Shown here in pieces: positions 1-7,321 of a stretch of DNA of 64,000 nt (its first letter is position 1; every line of letters starts with the position of its first letter). Source of the DNA: Bacillus paramycoides (GTDB lineage Bacteria > Bacillota > Bacilli > Bacillales > Bacillaceae_G); NCBI RefSeq assembly GCF_001884235.1, contig NZ_MAOI01000123.1:1-64000 (forward strand), written 5' to 3'. The position numbers and the translations under genes are program-made. The notes below the pieces were generated by a model that was given only the letters and a program-made list of their open reading frames with translations, made no database searches and was not told the DNA's origin.

Positions 1-70
1 CATTATACTCGCATAAAAAACAAAATCAATACTATTTTTTAATTATTTTAAATTTTCAATCTTAAAATCC

Positions 71-343
71 ATAAAAAAACACACTCATCCCTAGTAAAGG
101 GACGAATGTGTTTTCGTGGTTCCACCCTTGTTCCAACCCAGACTTATTTCCTTCCAGATTGCTCAAGTTCAGATAACGGCTGATACCGTCAATAATTACT
201 AGATTGCTCGTTCACTATTGAAGTTCAAAGGTGGTAAGATCATTTCTCGTGTTAGGAAGCTCCCAGCCTTTGGCTTCCCTCTCTGTAAACCGTAAAAATC
301 ATCTCATGTCCTTATCGTTACTTTTTCGTTCATGTTTATTTGT
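71..343 (-). promoter_or_regulatory. T-box riboswitch leader, probable threonine specificity
   Basis: Read on the minus strand, the leader carries the conserved T-box core AAGGGTGGAACCACG (129..115). A strong hairpin follows (about 113..80, arms CACATTCGTCCC and GGGATGAGTGTG) and then a T run: the competing terminator. Stem I has the AGAGAG element and a distal stem GGAAGC/GCTTCC. A hand-drawn fold pairs GATGATTTT with GAAATGATC and AAGG with CCTT. This leaves TTACCA as the 3' side of the specifier loop, so the likely specifier is ACC (235..233, Thr) followed by the usual A. The controlled gene lies left of base 1 and is not visible; threonine biosynthesis or threonyl-tRNA synthetase would fit. 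The T-box call is firm; the codon assignment is an inference from a manual fold. Confidence 0.88.
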
Positions 344-349
344 TAACTT

Positions 350-378
350 ATTATAGTTATGAAAATTTTAAAACGCAA
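350..378 (-). promoter_or_regulatory. Sigma-A promoter for the T-box leader
   Basis: On the minus strand a -35 element TTGCGT (378..373) and a perfect -10 TATAAT (355..350) are separated by exactly 17 bases. This places the start of the T-box transcript near 343. Confidence 0.7.
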
Positions 379-563
379 GCCTATTTTCACTCACTAATTT
401 AAATATATTTTTTTATTATATTTCACAATAACATTTTACAAAGACTGTTCTTATTACGTATCTTACAACTTTCCAACTTATAAACCAGCAGTTCACATAT
501 GAAAATCTCATTCTAAAACGTGAAGATTCCCCTCTCACTAAAACTATATTGATAAAGGAATTT

Positions 564-1202
564 TTAATACAATCTTTTCGTATAACTTTCTTCTAAAGAA
601 CGTGCAACTTCCTCTTCTGAAGCATTCACTTTCGCATGCTCAAGTAACATTTTCGCTGCTGAAGGTAGCTCTTTTTTATTTAACCACGATTCTGAATCCC
701 ACATTTTTGAACGGATAAAAGCTTTTGCGCAATGAATATAGCATTCTTCTATTTCAACAACGATTCCAAGTAAAGGATTACGTCCATTCGCCTGCATTTC
801 TTTTAATATTTCTTCATCATTTGTAACGTAAGCACGGCCGTTTATTCTCAGTGACTCTCCGAGACCAGGGATAAAAAAGATTAATCCTACGTGCGAATTC
901 GAAATAATATTTAAAATAGAGTCTATACGACGATTACCCGGTCTTTCAGGAATAATAATTTTATTTTTATTTAGGATGTATACAAATCCAGGTGCATCTC
1001 CTCTCGGCGAAGCATCACACTCTCCGAATTTATTTGCAGTAGACAATACTAGAAAAGGAGATTTAGATAGAAAATCTACGCAATGATGATCAAGTGATGA
1101 TATAACTTTTTTCAAAGCGCGTTCACTAGGTTGCCCCAATATTTGTCGTAATTCTTCCTCTGTAGAAATAATCGATTCTATTTCTTTACTTTCAATCCTC
1201 AC
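564..1202 (-). CDS. Pyridoxamine 5'-phosphate oxidase-like flavin-binding protein
   Basis: The 212-residue protein resembles the split-barrel FMN-binding family related to pyridoxamine phosphate oxidase (MSMEG_1061-type). A central block with FLVLSTANKFGECDASPRGD and a later IPERPGNRRIDSILN segment is typical of these proteins, where it contributes to flavin and phosphate binding. The substrate is unknown; true PNPOx activity should not be assumed. The start is GTG, with AGAGGTGG about eight bases upstream. It is divergent from the Nudix gene and stands alone. The gap between them holds a short palindrome (ATACAA-N3-TTGTAT, 1241-1255) over a TATAAT box, which could serve a local regulator. 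Confidence 0.85.
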   Translation of the reverse strand: MRIESKEIESIISTEEELRQILGQPSERALKKVISSLDHHCVDFLSKSPFLVLSTANKFGECDASPRGDAPGFVYILNKNKIIIPERPGNRRIDSILNIISNSHVGLIFFIPGLGESLRINGRAYVTNDEEILKEMQANGRNPLLGIVVEIEECYIHCAKAFIRSKMWDSESWLNKKELPSAAKMLLEHAKVNASEEEVARSLEESYTKRLY

Positions 1203-1283
1203 TTATACCCACCTCTTTTTCTTTATTTTCCCAAAATTCAATACAAATATTGTATAATAAAATTTGCAGAAAGGGGAATTAAA

Positions 1284-1892
1284 ATGACAGAGTGGTTAAC
1301 GATATTTGATCCTGAAAGAAATACACTTGGAAAGAAATTACGTGATGAAGTGCATCGTGACGGTGATTGGCACGAAACATTTCATTGCTGGTTTGTAGAA
1401 AAAGATGCTGAAGATATGTTTTTATATTTTCAATTACGCTCTAAAAATAAAAAAGAGGCACCGGGTATATGGGATATTACATCAGCTGGACACATTATGC
1501 ATGATGAAGATGTACAAATTGGCGGCCTACGTGAAATTGAAGAAGAATTGGGACTTTCCTTTCAAACTACTGATTTAGCATACAAAGGCATCTTTAAAAT
1601 AGATTATGAAATTTCAAATCTTATTGATCGTGAGTTTTGTCATATGTATTTTCACAATGTAATAAAACCACTTCCATTTGCACCAGGTGAAGAAGTAGAT
1701 GATGTGATGAAAGTACATGCAACTTCTTTTCTACAACTATTAAAAAGAGATATTTCATCTTTAACGGCTATTTCTGTTTTAAACAGGAAACCGATAACGA
1801 TAACATTTGAAGATATCTATCCTTATGAACTTGAATACTATGAATTTGTTGTAGAGCAAGGACAGGAATTGCTAAAAAATAATAGTTTGTAA
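1284..1892 (+). CDS. Nudix hydrolase, IPP isomerase-like subgroup
   Basis: This 202-residue cytosolic protein has a complete Nudix box. It starts at the Gly of GHIMHDE and ends in REIEEELGL, matching the G-x5-E-x7-REUxEExGU pattern that binds the catalytic metal. The surrounding layout, with an early HETFHCWFV segment and a GIWDITSAGH lead-in, resembles the YfcD/isopentenyl diphosphate isomerase-like branch. The substrate cannot be told from sequence. The ATG follows AGAAAGGGG at good spacing, and a TATAAT box lies at 1253-1258. It is monocistronic, closed by the hairpin at 1895-1936. Confidence 0.88.
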   Translation: MTEWLTIFDPERNTLGKKLRDEVHRDGDWHETFHCWFVEKDAEDMFLYFQLRSKNKKEAPGIWDITSAGHIMHDEDVQIGGLREIEEELGLSFQTTDLAYKGIFKIDYEISNLIDREFCHMYFHNVIKPLPFAPGEEVDDVMKVHATSFLQLLKRDISSLTAISVLNRKPITITFEDIYPYELEYYEFVVEQGQELLKNNSL

Positions 1893-1894
1893 AT

Positions 1895-1936
1895 AAAATA
1901 GGACTCCCAGCTTATATTGCCCGGGAGCCCTATTTT
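1895..1936. terminator. Bidirectional terminator
   Basis: Hairpin with arms AAAATAGG(A)CTCCC and GGGAG(C)CCTATTTT between the convergent Nudix and SdpI-like genes. A/T runs on both sides let it serve either strand. Confidence 0.8.
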
Positions 1937-1944
1937 ATTTTTCA

Positions 1945-2286
1945 TTATTGTTCAAGTGTCTTTAATCTTTTCTCTACTCGCATAAATAAGTGAATAATCA
2001 ACAATAGCATAACAATCAAAATCACTAAAGTTGTATGGGGATATCTAAACAGGATACTAATAATACTTCCTATCAACGTCATAATGAATCCATTTTGTTT
2101 CATCACTTCTGCACTATACTGGTTACCAGCATCCCATAATTCTTTATTTTTCATAGATCGTTTCGTCCGGTAACCGTATGCTGCGTTTATATCTGTCGGT
2201 GGATTCTTTTGGAGAATAAGTGCGGCAAGTATAAATATACCACCAATCAATATGCTCATTCCTATGTTTACTAGTGCATACATCAA
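1945..2286 (-). CDS. SdpI family small membrane protein
   Basis: The 113-residue protein has an N-terminal membrane helix, a cytosolic loop with the SdpI-family signature (YGYRTKRSMKN followed by ELWDAGNQY) and two further helices that could form a hairpin. In Bacillus subtilis SdpI gives immunity to the SdpC toxin and sequesters the regulator SdpR. This protein has only the short SdpI domain and no SdpC or SdpR neighbour, so a toxin-immunity role is not supported by context. It starts with ATG after an AGGAGGGG-type site and ends at the shared terminator. Confidence 0.8.
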   Translation of the reverse strand: MMYALVNIGMSILIGGIFILAALILQKNPPTDINAAYGYRTKRSMKNKELWDAGNQYSAEVMKQNGFIMTLIGSIISILFRYPHTTLVILIVMLLLIIHLFMRVEKRLKTLEQ

Positions 2287-2354
2287 CTATATCCCCTCCT
2301 AACTTACACTTTCATTATACGGTATAACGCTAACACTTCCAATTATTAACACTT

Positions 2355-3185
2355 TTATTTTCTCTCTTTCGATGTCTGGAACATACTTGGAAGTGTTACA
2401 AAACGTGCCCCTTTCGTTTTTAGCTGCGGAATAATTTTGTCTAGCGCATCTACTGATCCTTGTAAATGCCCACCTGGTGTAGAATGCTGAAGTATTACAC
2501 TACCTGGAAATGAATTTCCTAACACATTATTTGTGATCGTATCAGCACTTACACCTTTCCAATCAACCGTATCGACACTCCACTGTACAATCATAAAATT
2601 TTGCTCCGTTGCCCATTTCAATTGATTTTCAAGTATTTCACCATATGGTGGACGTATAAATTTAGGAGCATAACCAGCTAAACGATTTAATATTTCTTCC
2701 GTTTTTATAATTTGATTACGATACTCTGCCTCATTTACTTTCGCTAAATTCGGATGATTATACGTATGATTACCAATTACATGCCCTTCATTAGCGATAC
2801 GCTTTACTACATTCGGATACCTTTCTGCATTTTCACCGAGTAGGAAAAAGGTTGCTTTCACATTATGGTTTTTTAACTTATCTAATATTTTTGGTGTAAA
2901 TACTAAATCTGGTCCATCATCAAATGTAAGAGCTACTTCCGCTTTATTGTATGGTCCTGAAAATGCATACGCATATTTTTCGACCCACGAAAACGGTGTC
3001 CATGACCCCCGATCCGCTTCTTTCATTTGGATTTGATAATTTTGAGGAACATTTAATGCGTATGGCACTGCGCTTATATAGTCTCCATAATAAAATGAGT
3101 TATATGGCATATAAGCATACGAAACATCTCGTTCTAGTCCCCATTGAAATGGAACGAACATTTCTGGTGAATAAAAATAATACAT
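2355..3185 (-). CDS. Polysaccharide deacetylase (peptidoglycan GlcNAc deacetylase, BC1960-like)
   Basis: This 276-residue NodB-domain protein shows all five carbohydrate esterase 4 motifs in order: TFDDGPD (catalytic base and metal Asp), HTYNHP (metal His pair), RPPYGE, DTVDW and QHSTPGG. The first 80 or so residues are a tyrosine-rich extension with no clear signal peptide. The length and N-terminus match the B. cereus enzyme BC1960, which de-N-acetylates peptidoglycan and lowers lysozyme sensitivity. Export would have to occur without a classical signal. It is monocistronic, with an AGGGAGG-type ribosome site before the ATG. The assignment to the BC1960 group is from memory of that protein. 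Confidence 0.9.
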   Translation of the reverse strand: MYYFYSPEMFVPFQWGLERDVSYAYMPYNSFYYGDYISAVPYALNVPQNYQIQMKEADRGSWTPFSWVEKYAYAFSGPYNKAEVALTFDDGPDLVFTPKILDKLKNHNVKATFFLLGENAERYPNVVKRIANEGHVIGNHTYNHPNLAKVNEAEYRNQIIKTEEILNRLAGYAPKFIRPPYGEILENQLKWATEQNFMIVQWSVDTVDWKGVSADTITNNVLGNSFPGSVILQHSTPGGHLQGSVDALDKIIPQLKTKGARFVTLPSMFQTSKERK

Positions 3186-3259
3186 GATAAAAACCTCCCT
3201 AAAATTTCATATGTCGCTTATATACACTTTGTCAGAGAATTTCTTATCAATATACAAAA

Positions 3260-3290
3260 ATAGGACTGTCCATTATTAGGACAGTCCTAT
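3260..3290. terminator. Intrinsic terminator after adenylyltransferase gene
   Basis: Perfect arms ATAGGACTGTCC and GGACAGTCCTAT flanked by A/T runs, just beyond the end of the gene that stops at 3303. Confidence 0.8.
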
Positions 3291-3302
3291 TAATCAATAT
3301 AA

Positions 3303-4175
3303 TTAATAAATTACTTTACTATCTCTCGGTAATTTTCTCACATGTTTTAAATAACTTGTCACTCTGTCATCATCACCTTGTGGGTATTGATATCCATAAG
3401 CGTTAGCAATATCATTTGCTACTTCCCTAAATAGATCTCCCATTACAAAAAATGACTCCCAAATGTTTTCATATTCTTCATTTGAAAATGTCTTTTTAAA
3501 TTGCTCCCACATATCTTTTTCAAAATACTGTTCGAAATGCTTTCCAAACTTCCCTGTATTAACAGTAAAGCCTGTTTTCATCCCAATATGCCATTCTAGC
3601 ATAACAATGAGCATATCTCGTACTGGGCCATCAAGCATTCCTTTCACGTAAGAAAGCTCTTCTCTCCATAGCCCCTTTGCCACATTGGTACTGCACCACC
3701 AAAACTCATTACAGCAATCCAAAAATTCTTTTGCTGTAGGCTTTTTTATAATATAATCTTTATCGCTTGCTGGTGGAAATTCTCCAATACAATCATCTTT
3801 ATCAAGAAGCAATTTACTTAAACTATCTTGTCCAACGAACTTATTTATCAAATCAAATGGAACTAGCGTTAAATCAATCCGATTCCCATCCGTAAACTGC
3901 ATTAAATACGGAAACTTTCCATCTTCATCAGCTGGAACTAATGACATTTCTTCCGGCATTTGCACAATCATTATTTCTCCAAATCGTTTAATCCAACTAT
4001 GATCACACGTAAAAGACTGTATTTCTTTCACAACATAAATAATATCATAATCTTGAAAACAGTCTTTTTTCACATTCGGATTCACGCGTGATCCATTCAT
4101 AATAACCGCTCGAATTCTCTCATCTTCTTTTGCTGTATTTATAATTAAGTCTATCATTTCTTTTTCAGTTCTCAT
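3303..4175 (-). CDS. Aminoglycoside 6-adenylyltransferase family protein (ANT(6)/AadK-like)
   Basis: The 290-residue protein matches the ANT(6) nucleotidyltransferase family, whose members transfer AMP to streptomycin. Near the N-terminus the signature MNGSRVNPNV is followed by FQDYDIIYVV, giving the GS and DxD metal-binding elements. Further conserved blocks include FPYLMQFTDGNRIDLTLVP, with the third acidic residue, and a C-terminal helical domain ending in AYGYQYP. Full length for the family. Such chromosomal genes are common in the B. cereus group and may confer only low or no resistance. The ATG is preceded by GGAGGTTAGG. Confidence 0.88.
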   Translation of the reverse strand: MRTEKEMIDLIINTAKEDERIRAVIMNGSRVNPNVKKDCFQDYDIIYVVKEIQSFTCDHSWIKRFGEIMIVQMPEEMSLVPADEDGKFPYLMQFTDGNRIDLTLVPFDLINKFVGQDSLSKLLLDKDDCIGEFPPASDKDYIIKKPTAKEFLDCCNEFWWCSTNVAKGLWREELSYVKGMLDGPVRDMLIVMLEWHIGMKTGFTVNTGKFGKHFEQYFEKDMWEQFKKTFSNEEYENIWESFFVMGDLFREVANDIANAYGYQYPQGDDDRVTSYLKHVRKLPRDSKVIY

Positions 4176-4261
4176 CTATTCCTAACCTCCAATTTTATAT
4201 ATAAACTTATATTGTTATGTATGTTGGAGGTCCACGGGCTAACTGTGTTGCACACGATACA

Positions 4262-4292
4262 CGTTATAATTTTTGAAACTTCTTTTTCATCC
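4262..4292 (-). other. Possible 8-codon open frame with strong RBS
   Basis: Minus strand GGAGGTAAAAGGG leads to an ATG and an 8-codon frame (MKKKFQKL, stop TAA), directly downstream of the methyltransferase remnant. It is probably the start of a second decayed gene rather than a functional peptide. Confidence 0.25.
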
Positions 4293-4308
4293 CTTTTACC
4301 TCCTTACA

Positions 4309-4470
4309 TCACTCTTTTACGACTGCCATTACAAATCCATCATACCCTTTACTTCCGACAGTTTGAAGCGCTGTAGCACTTACACGTGGCTCAACAGCTA
4401 TTATCTCATAGAAACGACGTATCCCTTGTACACGGGGATCACTACTAGTATTGTCAATAACTTCTCCTTC
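4309..4470 (-). pseudogene. C-terminal remnant of a class I SAM-dependent O-methyltransferase
   Basis: Translating the minus strand here gives EGEVIDNTSSDPRVQGIRRF followed by residues containing VEPRVSATALQTVGSKGYDG and a normal stop. This is the conserved C-terminus of the YrrM-like O-methyltransferase family, where a D-N-V/T segment precedes the last strands. The frame is closed upstream by TAA and has no start codon. The SAM-binding Rossmann domain is missing, so only about 54 codons remain. The stretch from 4176 to 4598 holds no intact gene. Confidence 0.75.
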
Positions 4471-4537
4471 AAGTTTTTAATGCTTTTCTACCATTCACTT
4501 ATGATTATACCGAAAATTCTGTTTTATATACAAAAAT

Positions 4538-4581
4538 AGAGAAGGGACATCCACTCCATTACGAATAGATGTCCCTTCTCT
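4538..4581. terminator. Intrinsic terminator after SDR gene
   Basis: Arms AGAGAAGGGACATC and GATGTCCCTTCTCT, with A/T runs on both sides, immediately downstream of the SDR gene on the minus strand. Confidence 0.85.
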
Positions 4582-4598
4582 GTTTTTAAATTTAGCAC

Positions 4599-5318
4599 TT
4601 ACGGATTAGTAGACCAAAGTCCAGCAGATTTAATAAATGTACGTTTATTTAATTTCAGCTGTGCTACGATAAATTCTGCAATATCTTCCGCTTGCATTAC
4701 TTTATCAGGATTTCCATCAGTTAATCCTAAATCTACCGCCATATCAGTTGCTACTGTACTTGGTGTTAAAGCTGTTACACGAATGTTATGTTTACGGACT
4801 TCCATCGCTAACGATTCTGTTAAACCAAGAACACCAAATTTAGAAGCACTATATGCACTCGTTACAGGTGCACCTTTTTGCCCTGCTGTAGATGAAATAT
4901 TAATAATATCACCAGATTGTTGTTCAATCATGCTTGGTAAAGCTGCACGAGTTGCATAGTATACACCCATTAAGTTTACTTGAATGATTTTTTCCCAATC
5001 AGCAACGTCTAATTCTAAAAATTTACCAAACTTAGAAATACCTGCGTTATTAATTAAAATATCGATAGATCCTAAACCGTTTTTTAACGTGTCAATTGCA
5101 GTAGTTACCTCTTCATATGAAGATACATCTGCAGTCGCAATAACAGCTTTTACGCCTTCTGCTTCCACTTCCTTCGCAACTGCTTTTAAATTTTCTTCTG
5201 AACGAGCTAAAAGACCTACATTCACGCCTTCTTTCGCTAATGCGATCGCTACAGCGCGACCAATCCCTCTACCTGCTCCTGTAATTAAAGCATTTTTCCC
5301 TTGTAATAATTCTGCCAA
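4599..5318 (-). CDS. Short-chain dehydrogenase/reductase, 3-ketoacyl-ACP reductase type
   Basis: The 239-residue cytosolic enzyme has the classical SDR architecture: TGAGRGIG dinucleotide-binding motif near residue 15, NNAG near 90, catalytic Ser in the NISSTAG region and YSASK containing the Tyr and Lys. It resembles FabG and the B. subtilis YoxD reductases. The real substrate may be a generic carbonyl compound, since it lies outside any fatty acid cluster. An upstream GTG keeps the frame open, but the TTG at 5318 is better because AAGGAG sits eight bases before it. A dyad resembling HxlR-family operators lies about 95 bases upstream. Confidence 0.9.
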   Translation of the reverse strand: MAELLQGKNALITGAGRGIGRAVAIALAKEGVNVGLLARSEENLKAVAKEVEAEGVKAVIATADVSSYEEVTTAIDTLKNGLGSIDILINNAGISKFGKFLELDVADWEKIIQVNLMGVYYATRAALPSMIEQQSGDIINISSTAGQKGAPVTSAYSASKFGVLGLTESLAMEVRKHNIRVTALTPSTVATDMAVDLGLTDGNPDKVMQAEDIAEFIVAQLKLNKRTFIKSAGLWSTNP

Positions 5319-5411
5319 GTATAACACTCCTTACTCTTCTCAGTTATTTATTATATTAAAAGTGTATCTATGTTTATGTAAAAAGGCAATGATGCACTTT
5401 CATGTGCGTAG

Positions 5412-5427
5412 GTTACTTATAGGTAAC
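5412..5427. promoter_or_regulatory. Candidate HxlR-type operator upstream of SDR gene
   Basis: The 16-base dyad GTTACTTATAGGTAAC has arms GTTAC/GTAAC. It sits in the non-coding gap between the SDR gene and the sensor kinase operon. Its form resembles sites used by HxlR-family thiol-stress regulators; no such regulator is encoded nearby. Confidence 0.35.
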
Positions 5428-5455
5428 TATAGTAATAATAAATGTACCTTTAAAG

Positions 5456-5493
5456 AAAAGTAGTGCTAAAGGAACACCCCTAGCACTACTTTT
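5456..5493 (-). terminator. Terminator of two-component operon
   Basis: Long arms AAAAGTAGTGCTA and TAGCACTACTTTT overlap the stop codon region of the kinase gene. On the minus strand they are followed by a T-rich tract. Confidence 0.8.
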
Positions 5494-6559
5494 CTTCATG
5501 ATTAGGAATACGTACAATAAATTCCGCACCATGTCCTTCTATGCTCTCAACCTTTATTTCTCCTTGATGTAGATCGACTACTTTTTTTACTATCGCTAAT
5601 CCTAAACCGCTTCCTCCATACGCTCGATTTCGTGAAGAATCAGCTTTAAAAAACCGTTCAAATATATGTTGTTTTTGTTCTTCTGAAATACCAATTCCCG
5701 TATCATGAATACACACTTCTATTAATTTCTCATGTTCTTTTAACTGAATTGTAATCGTGCCACCATTTGGCGTGAATTTAATGCTATTATGAATTAGGTT
5801 AATCCATACTTGACTCATACTTTCTTGGTCTGCAGTGAAAAGAACTTTCTCTAAATCAAGTTCCAACTCAATTCCTTTTTCATCCCAGAGCGGCTCACTA
5901 TTTAACACAATCTGTTTCAACTGTTGATCTAATCGATAGGTAACTCTTTCTGGTGAATACTCTTCTGATTCTAAAAGTGTTAACTTTAATAAATTTTGAC
6001 TCAATTTAGATAATCTCGTTGTTTCAGTTTCAATAATGGTAAGATAATGCTTCCTTTTTTCATCAGTAAGATTATCATCTTGTAGTGCCCGAGCAAATCC
6101 TTTTATAGATGTTAATGGTGACTGTATTTCGTGAGAAACATTCGATACAAACTCTTGTCTCATTTTCTCCATTGTATTTAGCTCATCTGTCATATCGTTA
6201 ATACTTTTTACAAGCACTCCAATTTCTCCATCATACTTTTCTTCATTTCGTATTTTTACGGAGAAATCTCCTTTTGCAATTTTTTGTATCGGTTCAATGA
6301 TCGTCCAAATCATCGCCTCTCGCTTCGGTCTCATTAATACTCCGATCAATACCCAAATAAGAACAATAAATACAAAGCCGACCATATCACTAATTAGAAA
6401 AGTAATAAAAGGCGATACGTTTATTTCAAAAGCTTTCATTACACTAGACGATACAAAAAAAGCTATTGACCAAATTATAGTAAGAAAAGTAAAGAGCGCT
6501 ACTATCGCCCCCATTACTTTTAACATCTTCATCTTACTCATTCTCTCTCTTTGTCTCAT
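5486..6559 (-). CDS. Membrane sensor histidine kinase
   Basis: The 357-residue kinase has two N-terminal membrane helices (about 15-38 and 52-76) with only a very short external loop, then a HAMP linker. The HisKA helix carries phospho-acceptor His143 in NVSHEIQSPLTS. The ATPase domain shows the N box NLIHNSIKFTP, G1 DTGIGI and G2 GGSGLGLAI. The tiny extracytoplasmic part suggests it senses the membrane or works with a partner such as a transporter. Its start overlaps the regulator stop by four bases (ATGA), with AGAGGTAA as ribosome site, so the two are translationally coupled. The signal is unknown. Confidence 0.92.
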   Translation of the reverse strand: MRQRERMSKMKMLKVMGAIVALFTFLTIIWSIAFFVSSSVMKAFEINVSPFITFLISDMVGFVFIVLIWVLIGVLMRPKREAMIWTIIEPIQKIAKGDFSVKIRNEEKYDGEIGVLVKSINDMTDELNTMEKMRQEFVSNVSHEIQSPLTSIKGFARALQDDNLTDEKRKHYLTIIETETTRLSKLSQNLLKLTLLESEEYSPERVTYRLDQQLKQIVLNSEPLWDEKGIELELDLEKVLFTADQESMSQVWINLIHNSIKFTPNGGTITIQLKEHEKLIEVCIHDTGIGISEEQKQHIFERFFKADSSRNRAYGGSGLGLAIVKKVVDLHQGEIKVESIEGHGAEFIVRIPNHEEK

Positions 6560-7233
6560 TTACTTACCTCTAAGCGGTACCCTAAGCCCCTTATCGTCCT
6601 TATATTAAACTTCGATAGCTCTTCTTGAAACTTTTCACGCAACCGATTAATATGAACGTCTAGCGTGCGTTCATTCCCTTCAAAATCATATCCCCATACG
6701 CCTTCTATTAATTGCTCTCGTGAACAAGTTCTTCCCGCTTTAGATCCTAATGTAAAGAGCAACTCAAATTCTTTTAGCGGTAGCGTCACCGTTTGTTCTC
6801 CAACTGTAACTTCAAATGTTTTACGATTTAAAAGTACATTCCCCACTTGAATAGTTTGCGATACTGTAATTTGGTAACGTTTCAATAATGCCTTGACTCT
6901 TACAACTAATTCTAACGGATCAAATGGTTTCACAAGATAATCATCTGTTCCGAGGTGAAATCCTTTTACTTTTTGAGATGTTTCACCTTTAGCAGTTATC
7001 ATAAGAATCGGCATATCATAGTATTTTCTTAATTCATAACATAAATCATACCCATCCATATTCGGCATCATTATATCAAGGATTACCATATCAACTTTTA
7101 CTTCTTCTATTTTTTTTAGAGCATCCAGTCCATCAACCGCCTCATATGTTTGAAAACCTTCTCGTTCTATAAATACAGAAACGAGTTCTCTAATGTGCGG
7201 ATCGTCATCTACAATTAATATTTTAGGTATCAA
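6556..7233 (-). CDS. OmpR/PhoB family response regulator
   Basis: The 225-residue regulator has a receiver domain with the acidic pair in VDDDP, phospho-acceptor Asp53 in ILDIMMPNMDG and the Lys in LVKPFDP. It is followed by a winged-helix DNA-binding domain ending in RTIRGLGYRLE. The frame is open to 7287, but that extension runs into the terminator of the upstream exporter gene. The TTG at 7233 has AGAAAGGA at suitable distance and is chosen. It is co-transcribed with the kinase that follows. Targets are unknown; the upstream BmrA-like exporter is a candidate by proximity only. Confidence 0.92.
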   Translation of the reverse strand: MIPKILIVDDDPHIRELVSVFIEREGFQTYEAVDGLDALKKIEEVKVDMVILDIMMPNMDGYDLCYELRKYYDMPILMITAKGETSQKVKGFHLGTDDYLVKPFDPLELVVRVKALLKRYQITVSQTIQVGNVLLNRKTFEVTVGEQTVTLPLKEFELLFTLGSKAGRTCSREQLIEGVWGYDFEGNERTLDVHINRLREKFQEELSKFNIRTIRGLGYRLEVSK

Positions 7234-7284
7234 GGAATCATATCCTTTCTGCTTAACATACTTTTTACAACTCTCTAAAATCAA

Positions 7285-7313
7285 CAATCAGTGAGGTTCA
7301 CCCTCACTGATTG
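7285..7313 (-). terminator. Terminator of exporter gene
   Basis: Arms CAATCAGTGAGG and CCTCACTGATTG lie between the exporter stop and the response regulator start. They separate the two transcription units. Confidence 0.8.
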
Positions 7314-7321
7314 TTTTCATT

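Noticed and set aside
4273-4539. 88-codon plus-strand open frame
   Set aside because: No ribosome site. It lies over the methyltransferase remnant, whose minus-strand translation matches a known family, and over a terminator.
7234-7287. 18-codon N-terminal extension of the response regulator
   Set aside because: It has no ribosome site and runs into the exporter's terminator hairpin; the TTG at 7233 has a good site and gives the normal receiver start.
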